A DNA stretch of 64,000 bases from Erodium maritimum (taxonomy: Eukaryota; Streptophyta; Magnoliopsida; Geraniales; Geraniaceae): NCBI GenBank assembly GCA_963921825.1, contig OY997591.1, positions 14,627,515 through 14,691,514 on the forward strand, written 5' to 3'. The translations under genes and the position numbers were made by a program. The stretch's first letter is position 1. Each line of letters begins with the position of its first letter. Below, one piece after another: positions 45,861 through 57,340 of the stretch. The notes beneath the pieces were generated by a model. That model did not search any database. It had not been told where the DNA came from and was given only the letters and a program-made list of their open reading frames with translations.

Positions 45861-48800
45861 TCAAGCCTCGATTCGAGCTATCCAGTCAACGAACTCGGCA
45901 CGGAAGGGATTTTCATCCTCCCACGTCGCGTCCTTAGTTGTCGAGCGTTCCCACAATATCAAATATTGCACCACGGGGTTGTTGTTGCGTTTGAGGATCC
46001 TGGTCTCCAAAATGGCCGCCAGGTAGAGCTTCAGACAGCCATCGTCAGTCGTGTCTGGTTAGGAAGTCACTAGGCGATGTTTCCTGCCCAATTGGCGTTT
46101 GAGAAGGGAGACATGAAAAATAGGGTGAATCTTAGACTCCGCCGGAAGTCAGAGGCGATAGGCGACTGATCCCAAACGCTCAGTAATCTGATACGGGCCA
46201 TAATAACGAGCTGCCAGCTTCATGGATTTTCGGAGATTGACCGAGTTCCGGCGGTACGGTTGAAGTTTCAGATAGACCCAATCGCCAACATTGAACTTGC
46301 GCTCCGTGCAGTGTTTGTCAGCCTGGGACTTCATCCTGTCTTGCGCTTTGCGAAGGTTCTCCTGGAGAAGTTTAGAGAGTTCGTCCCTTGTGCGCGCGAA
46401 TTGTTCCACCGCCGGAACCTGAGAAGCGACACCAGTCATTCCAAATAGAGGCGGGGCATAAACGTAGAGAGCCTCAAAAGGAGATAAGCCCAAGGCGGAG
46501 TGGAACCCGGAATTGTACCAAAATTCCGCCATAGTTAGCCATTGGGCCCATTTCTTGGGCGTCTGGTGAGCCATCGCGCGCAAGTAGTGCTCCAAGCATT
46601 GATTTACCCGTTCCGTCTGTCCATCAGATTGGGGATGATACGAAGTCGATAAGTTGAGCTTGACTCCGACCCTCTTGAAAAGTTCCACCCAGAAATTACT
46701 GATGAACAAACGATCCGGATTCGAGACTATATCTTGTGGAAGGCCATGGAGTTTAAACACTGTATCGAAGAAGATCTTGGCTAGTTGAGCAGAAGTATAC
46801 GGATGCTTCAAAGCGATGAAGTGGGCATACTTGGAGAAACGGTCTACTATCACCCAAATGCTATCGAACCCATCAGACGATGGCAGACCCTCGATAAAGT
46901 CCATGGAGACTTGGGTCCAAGGAATCGAAGGCATTGGCAAAGGTTGGAGGAGCCCGGGAGACGCCACATTCTCGTGCTTGCATCGTTGACAAATATCGCA
47001 CTCGGAGACGAAGGTTTGGATATCCTTGTTCATGTGAGCCCAAAGGAAGTACCTGCGAATGCGTTTGGTCGTTGCCAATACTCCAGAATGGCCACTAAAG
47101 CCGGAGTCATGGAAAAATTCCATTACCTTGGCCTGCACGCCATGGCTACGTCCGAGGCATATCTTCCCACCAACCAGAAGCATCCCGTGCCGAGTGGAGT
47201 AATCAAGCAAAGAATGAGGAGCCAAGGACAATTGCAAGAAGAGGCCCTCAATCTCTTCATCATTTTCATAGCTTTGGCGAACCTCAGTCATCCATACTGG
47301 AAGCAATGTCGACAGCGCAGACAAGTCCTCATGAGGAGGAGCGTCGTCTTGATGAAGGCGAGACAAGGCGTCAGTTGCTCTATTTTCACGGCCACGTTTG
47401 TATTCGATTGAGTAGTCCAGCCCCATGAGTTTCGAGAGCCATTTCTGTTGATAGGCTGTGCCCAAACGTTGCTCCAGAAGTTACTTGAGGCTTTGCTGGT
47501 TTGTGCGAATGATGAACGGGTGAGTGGCGATGTAGTGGCACCATTTTTGAATGCAGGCCACAATGGCCATCAATTCATTCTCATAGGTACTAAGGGCTCT
47601 GTTGTGGACGCCAAAACCTTGCTCATGTAAGTTATTGGCTTGCCCGACTGCATTAGCATGCCTCCGATACCAGAATCAGATGCGTCTGCTTCGATGACGA
47701 ATGGTTTGGAAAAATTCGGAAGGGCCAGGACTGGTGTGGAGGACATTGCTCGTTTCAGAGCGTCAAAGCTTGCTTGAGCCTCCGACGACCAAGAGAAGGC
47801 GTTGCGCTTCAAAAGGTTGGACAAGGGACGTGACAACGATCCATAACCAGGAACGAACTTACTGTAATATCCTGTTAAGCCCAAAAAACCTCGTAATGCT
47901 TTGATGTTGCGAGGGACAGGCCATTGAGTCATAGCCGTGATTTTTTCTGGGTCCGTGGCTACGCCTTCTCCAGTGATGATATGTCCCAGGTAAGAGATGC
48001 GTTGCTTCCCAAAGTCGCATTTGCTAAGCTTGGCGTAAAGCTTTTGCTCACGCAGGCGAGCCAGAACCAAACGTAGGTGATGCAAGTGCTCCGGCCAAGA
48101 CGAGCTGTAGATTAGAATGTCGTCGAAGAAGACTAGGGAAAATTGGCGAAGGAAGGGTTGCAGAACTTGGTTCATCAAGGCTTCGAAGCTCGCCGGGGCG
48201 TTTGTAAGCCCGAAGGGCATAACTCGAAACTCGTAATGGCCATGGTGCGTGCGAAATGCTATTTTGAACTCTTCGCCCTCTTGCAACCGGATTTGATGGT
48301 AGCCGGCCCGTAAATCGATCTTAGAGAAGAAGGATTTGCCTTGTAATTCATCCAGGAGCTCGTCGATTGTCAGGATTGGGAACTTGTCTTTGACGGTTTG
48401 GTTGTTTAATTGGTGATAGTCGACACAAAGACGCCAAGAGTCATCCTTCTTCTTCACCAGGATCACAGGAAACGAGTAAGGGCTCTTACTTTCCTGGATG
48501 ATACCTGAAGCCAGCATCTCCTGAACCATAGCCTCGATCGCGTTCTTCTGCTGAAAACTTTGGCGATATGGGCGGATGGATGGAGGCCGTGACCCAAGAA
48601 TAAACGGAATGGCGTGATCGTGAGACCGTCGAGGAGGGAGAGCTTGAGGTGGCTCAAATATGTCTTCAAACTCGCGCAGAAGGCTCTGTAATTCATCCTG
48701 GTGATGTGGTTCAGGACCGTCCTCTTGCAGAGCCATGAATTGGCCTAAATACAGTGACTCGCCCAGTTTAAGCTCATGCAGGACCTGGGTTGGAGTGATC

Positions 48801-49699
48801 AGCTCGTAAGATGGGTTAACATGTGCTTCTGAGAGGACAATCTGCTAGTGTGCTCTTGTGATGGTGATGGACCGCGCATCGTAATCCAAAAGGATCGGAT
48901 TAACCGTGCGAAGCCAATCTACTCCAAGGACGATGTTGAAGGAGCCTAGAGGCATCACCAAAAACTCTCATTGGAAGTGGAACTCGTTCATGGTCCAGCT
49001 TATGATGCTGGAGGTCGAGCAAACGTAAGCTATACCGTTGCCCAAACGCACCAGGACCGGTTGGGAAGAGACGCAGACCAAACCCAAGTGCTTCGCCGTC
49101 AGCGAGTCCAGGAAGGATCGAGATGCCCCCGAATCTACCAAGGCCGATATGAGCGATGCTCCAACTTTGCACGCTATACGTATCGAACTCGAACCGTTGC
49201 GCGACTCAGACGAGCCCGGGAACTCGGACTGTAGGTGGCATAAGTTGTGCTCCTCGAGGTCTGGATCAACCAATCCTTCCGGAACCTCGACATGGGCAAC
49301 ATCAGGCTGATAATCCTCTAAGCATTCTTCAACCTTGACGTCCTCGTCGTCTTCATAAAGCACATACAGACGTTGCTTGTTAGGGCAGACATGATCGCGA
49401 CTGTACTTGGCCGGACATGTGAAACAGAGCCCTTTTGCTCTCTTCTCATCAACAGACATAGGGACAAATCTGGGCTGAGTTTTTGGAGTAGGAGGCGCCG
49501 TGAGCAATGGAACTTGTTGGGTCGGAGGGAAGTATTGCTGGCGGGGCCTTTGGTTTTGCTGGAACGAGGGTCGCGAAGTGGTAGCCTGATATTGCTTCAA
49601 ATGGTACTCCTCATGGCGAGCAATATACATCGCGTGGAGCAAGGTTATGTGGTTGATGAGTTGAACACCAGGACGGATTTGAGGTTTCAGACCACCCAA
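45861..49699 (-). pseudogene. Reina-like element 2 pol (and gag end), disrupted
   Basis: 49699-48968: gag end with zinc-knuckle CFTCPAKYSRDHVCP (about 49390-49440) and protease ISALVDSGASRSFLDSL (about 49100). 48736-47570: RT with WRLCVDYHQLNNQT, FSKIDLRAGYHQ, MPFGLTNAPASF and an intact-looking catalytic FFDDILIYSS, then RNase H start VIEADASDSGIGG. 47465-46149: RNase H end, integrase HHCC (FLWAHMNKDIQTFVSECDIC), DDE with DFIEGLPSSDGFDS and FISNFWVELF. 46140-45861: chromodomain NPVVQYLILWERSTTKDATW in another frame. There are frame breaks near 48850, 47500 and 46150. Individual domains are unusually well kept, but no single open frame remains. Confidence 0.88.
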
Positions 49700-50722
49700 G
49701 AAGTTGGAAATGAAAAAAATCTTCTGTGAGATTTGGGTAGCGAGTCATGACTAGGACCTTAAACTCGCCAAAGAGCAACTCATACTCTTGAACTGAAGAC
49801 GTTTGTTGGAGCTGTTTGAGTTCTATGAGTACGTCCTCATGACCCATTGTTTCGAACTTCCAGATCAAGTCATAACAAAACTGATCCCACCATATTACTC
49901 CCTTCCCAATCGAATATTCAGTGAACCAAAACTCTCCCGGGCCTGAAAGATGGATTGAAGCCAAACGGACTTTTTGATCCTCTGGGATTTCATAGAACGA
50001 GAAATAGAGACAAGCCCTACGAACCCAACCCTTCACATCAGAACCATCGAACAATGGAAATGAAAGAGAAGGTGCCCGAAATGTCAGCTGGGGTTGTTGG
50101 TGTTGGGGAATGAAGTTTTGAGGTTGTTGGTGTTGGGGAATGAAGTTTTGAGGTTGTTGGTGTTGGGGAATGAAGTTTTGAGGTTGTTGTTGTTGTTGTG
50201 GAATGAAGTTTTGAGGTTGTTGTTGTTGTTGTGGAATGAAGTTTTGAGGTTGCTGTCTTGGAGGAGGGTGGTTGATCTGAGTGTTAGTTGTGTTGTTTGG
50301 TGTTGGTGGGTGATGGGGTCGTTGGAACGAAGATGAACCTTGTTCTGGTGGTGTGTGGCGTATGTTTTGTGGGGTTTGATGCTCATGGGGAGTGGTGGTG
50401 GTGGGGTGAAGTTGGGCGGTGGTTGGGGAATTTTTTCTGGGTTTGGGTTGAATATGCCTGGAGGATGAGACGATGGATGAGCCACGACTGAAGAGGCTAT
50501 GGATTTGCCCCTATCTTGGCCATGGGATCTATCTGGTGGGTGAGGAGGAACCATAGGCGGAGCGATGTGGAGGCGCTCTAGCAAGAGCTCCACTCCTCGG
50601 CGCAGACTGTCCATCTCAGATCTGTTGTGTTCTCCCATGGCTTTGAGGCCCTCCACTTCTGCCCAGAGCTCATTGACCACCGATTGGGTTGCACATTCAT
50701 CTGTAGCTTCGCTGGACGCCAT
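49611..50722 (-). pseudogene. Reina-like element 2 gag N-terminal half
   Basis: The ATG at 50722 gives MASSEATDECATQSVVNELW, with a helix/coiled-coil-like region, then a Pro/Asn/Gln-rich linker and the repeat array at 50092-50250. The gag core follows in 49611-50054 (FDGSDVKGWVRRACLYFSFY, FWFTEYSIGKGVIWWDQFC). A shift lies between the two parts near 50070. Confidence 0.75.
50092..50250 (-). repeat. 30/33-bp repeats in gag linker
   Basis: Five units: three of 30 bp with TTGGTGTTGGGGAATGAAG and two of about 33 bp with TTGTTGTTGTTGTGGAATG. Each codes for an Asn/Gln/Phe-rich motif, and the unit length is a multiple of three. Confidence 0.85.
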
Positions 50723-50745
50723 AACCGTGAGTCGTTGGAAGGAAG

Positions 50746-50757
50746 GCTCTGATACCA
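50746..50757 (-). other. Primer-binding site, element 2
   Basis: Minus strand TGGTATCAGAGC, one base inside the 5' LTR; initiator tRNA-Met type. Confidence 0.92.
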
Positions 50758-50758
50758 C

Positions 50759-51215
50759 TGTCGAGAGCAAGAGCGCTCTTGAGGATTGAATTAAACGAAA
50801 ACTGAAATGGATTGATATAGAAATGAGCAAATGCTCTTACAGGAATTCAAATTACTTCTAACGAGGACTTCCTCTTCTACACTACAAAGTACAAGATTCA
50901 AAAGCATGGTAATCCCTAGAACTTCAGGTTCCATATAAAGGCGACACCCTCATGTGCTTGGTGCCCTTGCGAGACCCGTTGCTGCCAAACTCTGATGCTC
51001 TGTTCTGCTTTTCCGCTCCAGACAAGAGAGGAAGAAGACGACACTGCTCATTGACTTCGGTCACCAACGACAAGCGAACACGTGGAGGAGTCTTTCAAAA
51101 TAACGACTTGATTCGTTGATCAAAACCCTGCGTTTCACTTAATTGGTTTTAAATGAAATGCAGCGTTGCGTTCTTCTTCAACCTTCAGAAGCTTGTCACG
51201 CAAGCAATCGTGACA
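50759..51215 (-). repeat. 5' LTR of the Reina-like element 2
   Basis: Pairs with 45376-45833. It starts TGTCACGATTGCTTGCG on the minus strand. Confidence 0.9.
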
Positions 51216-51907
51216 GAGGAGCTCGTGGCGGGGTTTCCAACCAAATCTGCCACGAAGGCTCGGGCACGAAGTCCCTCCTCCCAGATCTCAAACGAAGACG
51301 GCGTACGAGCGGTGACCCTTAGTTCTCGCTTGAGAAGAAGATCGAAGGCGGAAGAGAAGTTAAGAGACGATATGGGCTCGTGACCGCCGAGGTGTTTCTC
51401 CGTTGTTCGGGATATGAAACTGACGTCTTCATCAACCTTGCCTCCCTCCTCGAGTACTGTCTCTGATGGATTTGGATCTGAACAGAGATTGAGGAGTAAG
51501 GAGCCGATTTAGGTATTGTATGAGAAGAACTTGTTTTATGGTGTTTGTTTGTCCTTTACTGGAGAAGATGAACTTTCCAAATAGTAAAATTCTTCTTCTG
51601 AAAATTGAAAACAATGAAAAATAAAACTATAAACAAAGAATAATGGTATTTACAAAATTAAGATATACATTTAAAAACGAATAATGAGTTTCAAAAAATA
51701 AATTAATTATAATACTGTTTAGGCGTGGGGTATTTTAGGTATTTAAGAAAAAATTGACAGAAAGTGGATGGAAAAACTAACAGAAGGGGTTCTGGGTCAA
51801 TACATGAAACTTCAGGGTATGCATCAGTTACCTTTAAACTTCAGGGTATTCATCGGTTAAACATGCATACTTAAGGGTATGCATTTGCAGTTTACCCTTT
51901 TGCTTTA

Positions 51908-52984
51908 TCCATCATAGAGCTCAAAAGTGACGACATGGGATATACAAATCCGATGGAAATATAGGACCACAAATACATGGCACTTGCTCGCCAATGCTAA
52001 CTATATAGAGAAGTGTTCCAAAGCGATTTTAGAGATCGAGTCCAGTGTTGTTCCCTTCCTGCGTCTTTTTGGAAGCATTATCCTCTTCCATGCTGACTCC
52101 CATATAGGGCTCTTTTGAGCTATCTGTAGTTATCGACCCTTATACATAGGGGTGTTGTCAGATCGGATATCAATTCAGGAGCCCATTATTTTTTCTGGCC
52201 TAGATCTTCCAAATCCAAAAAATTAACAACCATGTCCAGTCCGAATGATCGGATAAAGATAGAATTTTGGGCCATCCGAATCCAAACCGGATTCGGATTT
52301 TACCCAGACCAGTCAGGATGTCATTAGGCTTTAATTCCAAATTATATTTTTGACCAAAATTTTCATCAACTTAGTTTTTATTAATAATTGAGTTTACTTT
52401 AGTATGTAATTATCATTTAATATGTATTTAAAGTAGATAAAAAATACAGAAAAAGTAAAAAATCTATATAAAGTCAGAAATAACAAAAATGCATAAAAAA
52501 ATACCCTCAAAAATTGATTTATTGCTATATGTATATTAAATTTCGCACATGTTGCTTTCATATTTATGTCTTCCTTTCATCTTCAGTATCTACTCTATAA
52601 GTCAAAAGCACAAGAAAACTTTCTGAGAAATTAAATCATTATATTCATAACAATATATCTAATCCAACAATTTTATCTTCTCCACCTACAAATAGAAAAC
52701 AAGACTAGATCAATTAGAATCAAATTAATTTAAAGAAATTTTTTTTTGTATTTTTGACACCCCCTACCTACATCGGTGTTTATATGGCAAACATTGTCTT
52801 GAGATTCGACAATATCATTGGAGTGACCTATCATGTCACTAACAGTGAAGCTTTTCGTTTGATCGATTAAGTGCTCTCTTCTACTAGCAGTGGGGAGACT
52901 CACCCACCAGTGGTCAATGAAGCTCTTCTCCTGCATTTGTAGAGGCCTCAACTTTTAATCGAAGAGGAAGTTTTTTGCCTCTAA
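51908..52984. other. AT-rich spacer, nothing recognised
   Basis: No gene or element end is clear. A T-run at 52738-52746 and a low-complexity A/T region (52330-52700) are present. Confidence 0.4.
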
Positions 52985-55070
52985 AATAGGGTCCATACGT
53001 CTCGAATTTATGTCGTTCTCTTCTATTCGGTCTTGTGGGCTTGGAGATGACCGCAACTTCGTCTTTGCCCCGTCAGTTGGGACCTCAGGCGGTGTGATAT
53101 CCATTTGGAACACTCTTGTATTCAAGGTGCTTATGTGTTTCTCACAAGGTAATATTTTTTCTGGTCAGGAGAACATCTCCCATCTCGGAAGGTCGTTATG
53201 ATCATTACTGTCCATGCTCCCTCCAGATTTGCTGCTATGCGGGAGCTTTGGCATGTCCTCTCTTCGGCTATTCCGTTTTCTGACAATTGTTTGGTTGTAG
53301 CTCACGATTTCAACACAGTTGCAATCTTGGATGAGGTGTCACCGGGTAGCAGAGTTCATGCAAATAGTGGTGATTTCACCGATTTTATTTAAGCCTCTGA
53401 GTTAGTTGATATCCCTTTGTCAAACGAAAAATACTCCTGGTAAGGACCTAAATCTCGTTGTAGGCACATCGATCGGTTCCTCCTATCTTCATATATGCTT
53501 GACTTATTTTTGAATCTCATTCAATCTGGCCTCTCGTGGATACTCTCTGATCACTCTCCTATATTGTTGACTTCCTCTTAGGCAGATTGGGGACCTCACC
53601 CTTTTCGTTGCATTTATGCATGAGTAGACCATGAGGGATTCCTTCCTTTTGTTGAATGATGTTGGGCATCTTATACAGTTGTTGGGGAACCCCACTTTGT
53701 TCCGTGGTCAAAGTTCAAGTGTCCTTGTCATGATTTTCGTAGTTGGAACACCACAATTTTCGGTCACCTAGACACAACTATTACCGACCTTGAGTTCAAA
53801 GCATTTTCTTTTGATGTGTTGGTCGACTCTCGGGTTCTCATTAATGAGGAGCTTCATGATAGAACAACTTATGACAGTCAGTTTCATGCTAGAGCTGGTC
53901 AACGTGCGGCCTTGTAGAGGAAAGAATCGTGCGTCAAGTGGGCCTTGGAGGGTGATCGTAACACGGTTTATTTTCACAAGGTAGCGAATGGTAAAGCGCT
54001 CAAGAATCACATCTCCACTCTTTTAGTGGACGAGGTGGAGCACTCGAATCTCTTTGTTGTTAAATATTCTACTGCTTCACACTTTACTTCTAGGTTCCAC
54101 ATGCTCTCATATCTCCCTTTCTCGACCCTTCTCTCTACCCATGTGAATCATGTAGATAGCCTTTTCACTAAGGAGGAGATTCGTCTTGCTATCTCGTCTT
54201 GCGACGGAGATAAAACCCCACGATCGGATGGGTTCAATATCCTCTTTTTCAAGATCGCATGGCACATTATTCGAGATGAGTTTATGAGCTCTGTCCACTA
54301 CTTCTTCACCACTAGCCTACTCGGAAAAAATCTTGAATTCGAGTTTCATTGTCCTCATTCCTAAGGTTACTTTCCCTATGGAGTTCTCTGAGTTTCAGCC
54401 AATTAGCCGCACCACTGCCACGTATAAGGTTATAGTCAAAAGTCTCTCCCTCCGCCTCCGCTCAGTCATTGGTAGCCTTGTCAGCGATACTCAGTGTACT
54501 TGCATTGAGGGTCGCCAATTGGTTAATAGCGTGATGTTGGCTAACGAGGTCTTGGATGACATTCTCCGTAAGAAGAGCCGTACGACCTTAGTCAAGCTTG
54601 ATTTTGAGAAAGCTTTAGACAAGGTTGATTGGTTGTTTCCTAAGCGAGTGATGTTGGCTATGGGTTTTGGTCTCGGTGGATCATGTGTATTTTTTCTTGT
54701 CTTGAGGGCCACTCATCGTTCTTATTCACGGTTCCCCATCTACTCCGTTTAACATTCTTCTAGGTGTTCGTCAAGGGTACCATATCTCCCCCTTTTTGTT
54801 TATCATGTTCGTTGAGGTCCTTCATCCGTTCTTTGAACATGGCATTAGATTGAGCCTATTTAGTGGAATTCGGGTTGGAGTTGACATTTATGTCTCCCAC
54901 CTCCAGTTCGCAGATACCACTTTGTTGTTCTTAGAGGCTGATCCCTTATAATTATACCATATTCGTATGTTGCTTCATTGTTTAGAGTTGGTTTCAGGCT
55001 TGCAAACCAACTTTAACAAGTCGACTCTCCTAACATTTGGTATTGATACGTCTTCCAGCTTTTCTCTTTT
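52985..55070 (+). pseudogene. L1-type LINE ORF2, endonuclease and reverse transcriptase, 5' segment
   Basis: Order: endonuclease pieces (GGVISIWNT about 53090, AHDFNTVAILDEVS about 53305, SWILSDHSPIL about 53535), linker ALEGDRNTVYFHKVANGKA (about 53945-54000), RT motifs EIRLAISSCDGDKTPRSDGF (about 54175-54235), FIVLIPKVTFP (54340), ISRTTATYKVI (54400), RTTLVKLDFEKALDKVDW (54580-54630), LQFADTTLLFLEA (54903). The RT active-site FADD reads FADT. There are frame breaks near 53170, 53390, 54330 and 54750, and in-frame stops. It is interrupted at 55070 by a Mutator-like element and resumes at 58410. An active version would nick DNA and copy its RNA into the nick; this copy is dead. Confidence 0.85.
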
Positions 55071-55184
55071 GGGTTAAATACTTTTTTGTACCCTTATGCT
55101 CGGTCCACGAATGATTTGATACCCTTTTGATTTTTTATTCCAATTTGGTACCCTTATGTTTGGTCCACGAACGTTTTGAGCTAA

Positions 55185-56588
55185 GGGTAAATTACATCTA
55201 CATACCCCGAACTATACGTCTTTAACGGTTTACTACCCCAAAGTTTATTCGTAACATTCACCTACCCCAAACTAACCAATAATTACGACGTTACCCCCTC
55301 CCATCAACTTTTCCGTCTATTCATTGTTCACATTTTCTAGAATTCCGAAATTACCCTTAATTAATTATAATATAAATAAAAAAATAAAGAAAAGAATTAA
55401 AAAAACTTAAAACATATAAACCTCTCACGTCACACAACCCTAATCATCTCACACTCTCACACTACCTTACCCTTTCATCTTCCTCAACCTCACCTCTCTC
55501 ATTGTCCTCACCATCATCCACTGAGACTCTCAACCTTGCCTCAACCTCTTCGTCTTCATAGACCACACCCACGCGATTTGGTTTTTGATTTTGATTTATG
55601 AAGAGAAGGAAAAATTGGGTTGGGTTTAGGGTTTTGTCTTCCTCACCCAAGGATTGGGGTTCCTTGTACCATGGTTAGAAGATGGATCTGAGCGGTGGCA
55701 GCGAGCTCGTGGAGAGGTGGCGGCGAGGCGATGTTCATGGTCGCTTGAACTTTAGGGTTTGTTGGGGTTTCATATTTTGGGGTTTGTTGGGTTTCAAATC
55801 GAAATAATGGATCTGTGGTTTTGATTTTTAATCCAGATTTCATGTTTTCAGTGATTGAAACTAATAAAAATAAAATCGAAATCTATTTGGATTCGAAATG
55901 GACGAGGTTGTTGTCGGAGAAGAAGAGGCCTTGCCGGAGAAGACGCGATTTTCAGAATTTTCGCGATGACTAACATTTTCAGAAATTTTAGAATTTTCAT
56001 AATTTTCGGAAATTTCAAAATTTATTACTATTATTGAAATAAATAAAATATTAATAATAAAAAAATAACTAATAAGAAAAGTTAATGAAGAATTAATAAA
56101 AAGAATTGAAAAAATAAAAATTTCAAAAAATAATAATGATTTTTTAGATAATAAATAATTTTTTTTATAAAGTATCAAATAAAAATTTAATTGAAATTTA
56201 AAGAGTTAAAACTGAAAAAAAATCAACTTGTTCATTGATAAAAATAAAAACAATTTATAAAGAAAAATTGAAAAAAAAAGGTATCAAAATGGATATAAAA
56301 ATAATAATATTTTAAAATATTTTTTATCAATTTGTAAAATAATAATTTATTTGTTTCTAATTTAATAAGAAAAAAAAGATTTTAGGGTTGGAATGGTATG
56401 AAGGTGTAAATCTGGACAATAATTGAGGGTAGTTTCGTCTTTTTACAAAAAAAATTGACAGTTAAGGATGGAAAGGGGGTAACGTCGTAATTATTGGTTA
56501 GTTCGGGGCAGGTGAACGTTACGAATAAAATTTGGGATAGTAAACCGTTAAAAGCGTATAGTTCGGAGTATGTAGATGTAATTTACCC
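55185..56588. mobile_element. Mutator-like element nested in a Mutator-like element, TSD TTGAGCTAA
   Basis: Inverted termini of about 130 bp and roughly 90% identity, starting GGGTAAATTACATCTACATA and running to CGACGTTACCCCCT. A perfect 9-bp duplication TTGAGCTAA (55176-55184 and 56589-56597) is the Mutator superfamily hallmark. 1,404 bp, no transposase. The core (about 55440-55930) has non-AT-rich sequence with short ORFs on the minus strand, perhaps captured host sequence. It inserted into the left inverted repeat of the outer element. Confidence 0.93.
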
Positions 56589-56597
56589 TTGAGCTAA

Positions 56598-57340
56598 TGA
56601 AGTTAAAAAACTAACGGACCAAAGTGAAATGTCTATTTTACTTTTTATGATTTTAGTTGATTTTTGACTTAAGTGTAAAAAGATTGTTTTACCCTTTTAT
56701 TAGATTTAATTTCCTTAACATTTTAATTAATTAATAATAAAATCATTAATGTCTTTATTAATTCTTATTTATTTTAATTTTTAAAATTTTAATAAATTTA
56801 ATTATTTCACATATTTTTGTTTATTCTTTTTATGGAAAATAAATATTTTTTATTTTTTTCCTAATTTTATTTATTTATTGATTATTTATTAAAATTTCAT
56901 TAATTATTCAATATTTAATTCTTGAATTTTAATTTTAGAATTTTAATATTGTTTTACTTTTTTTTCTTCTAAAAATTTGATAATTATTTAATTAATTCCA
57001 TATTTTATTTAAATATTAATATATTTTTAATTTCTGATTATTTATTTATTTTCTAGAAAATTTAATAATTATTTATTTTAAATAATATTATCGATTTAAA
57101 AGTTTAATAATTTTTAATACTATTTATTTCTGATAATTCTTTTTCATCATAATTCTTTTTTTTAAATTCTTTTTTCTAATATTTGTTTTTTGAATTTTTT
57201 TGTTATATTAATTCTGATATGATATGTTTTTCATCATAATTTTTTGTTCTTTTTTCTGAAATTTATTTCTCGATCTGATATGTTTTTCATTTATTTCTAT
57301 TATTAATGATTTGATTTCTTACAAAAACACTTAACCAAAA
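56598..57340. other. AT-rich interior of the outer Mutator-like element
   Basis: Very AT-rich (56690-57300) with no ORF of note. Confidence 0.6.

Larger units (their letters stand above)
45376..51215 (-). mobile_element. Reina-like Ty3/gypsy chromovirus 2, complete ends, TSD GAGGA
   Basis: LTRs 45376-45833 and 50759-51215; GAGGA at 45371-45375 and 51216-51220; initiator-Met primer site at 50746-50757. 5,840 bp. The LTRs differ at roughly 4-5% of sites by eye, so this copy looks older than the one at 38180-44084. Confidence 0.92.
45315..51382 (+). pseudogene. Short GC-rich ORF in the Mutator-like element, split by the Reina insertion
   Basis: ATG at 45315 opens MDLEELRKVAGEGGKAWP; the frame runs into the duplicated GAGGA and resumes after the insertion at 51221 as ELVAGFPTKSATKARARS, ending at a TGA at 51380-51382. 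It would give about 75 residues, Arg/Lys/Ser-rich, of no family known to me. It may be a captured host gene piece (Pack-MULE style) in either strand, or a chance ORF. Confidence 0.35.
44547..51897. mobile_element. Non-autonomous Mutator-like element with nested Reina insertion
   Basis: Left end GGGAAAATTACAAATGCATACCC plus about 60 bp more is matched in inverted form at the right end (TTTGCAGTTTACCC at 51884-51897, preceded by ACTTAAGGGTATGCA). Candidate 9-bp duplications are CTTTCTTTA (44538-44546) and TTTGCTTTA (51899-51907), 7 of 9 alike. Without the nested element (45376-51215 plus 5 bp) it is about 1.5 kb, AT-rich at both ends with a GC-rich core and no transposase. Confidence 0.7.
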
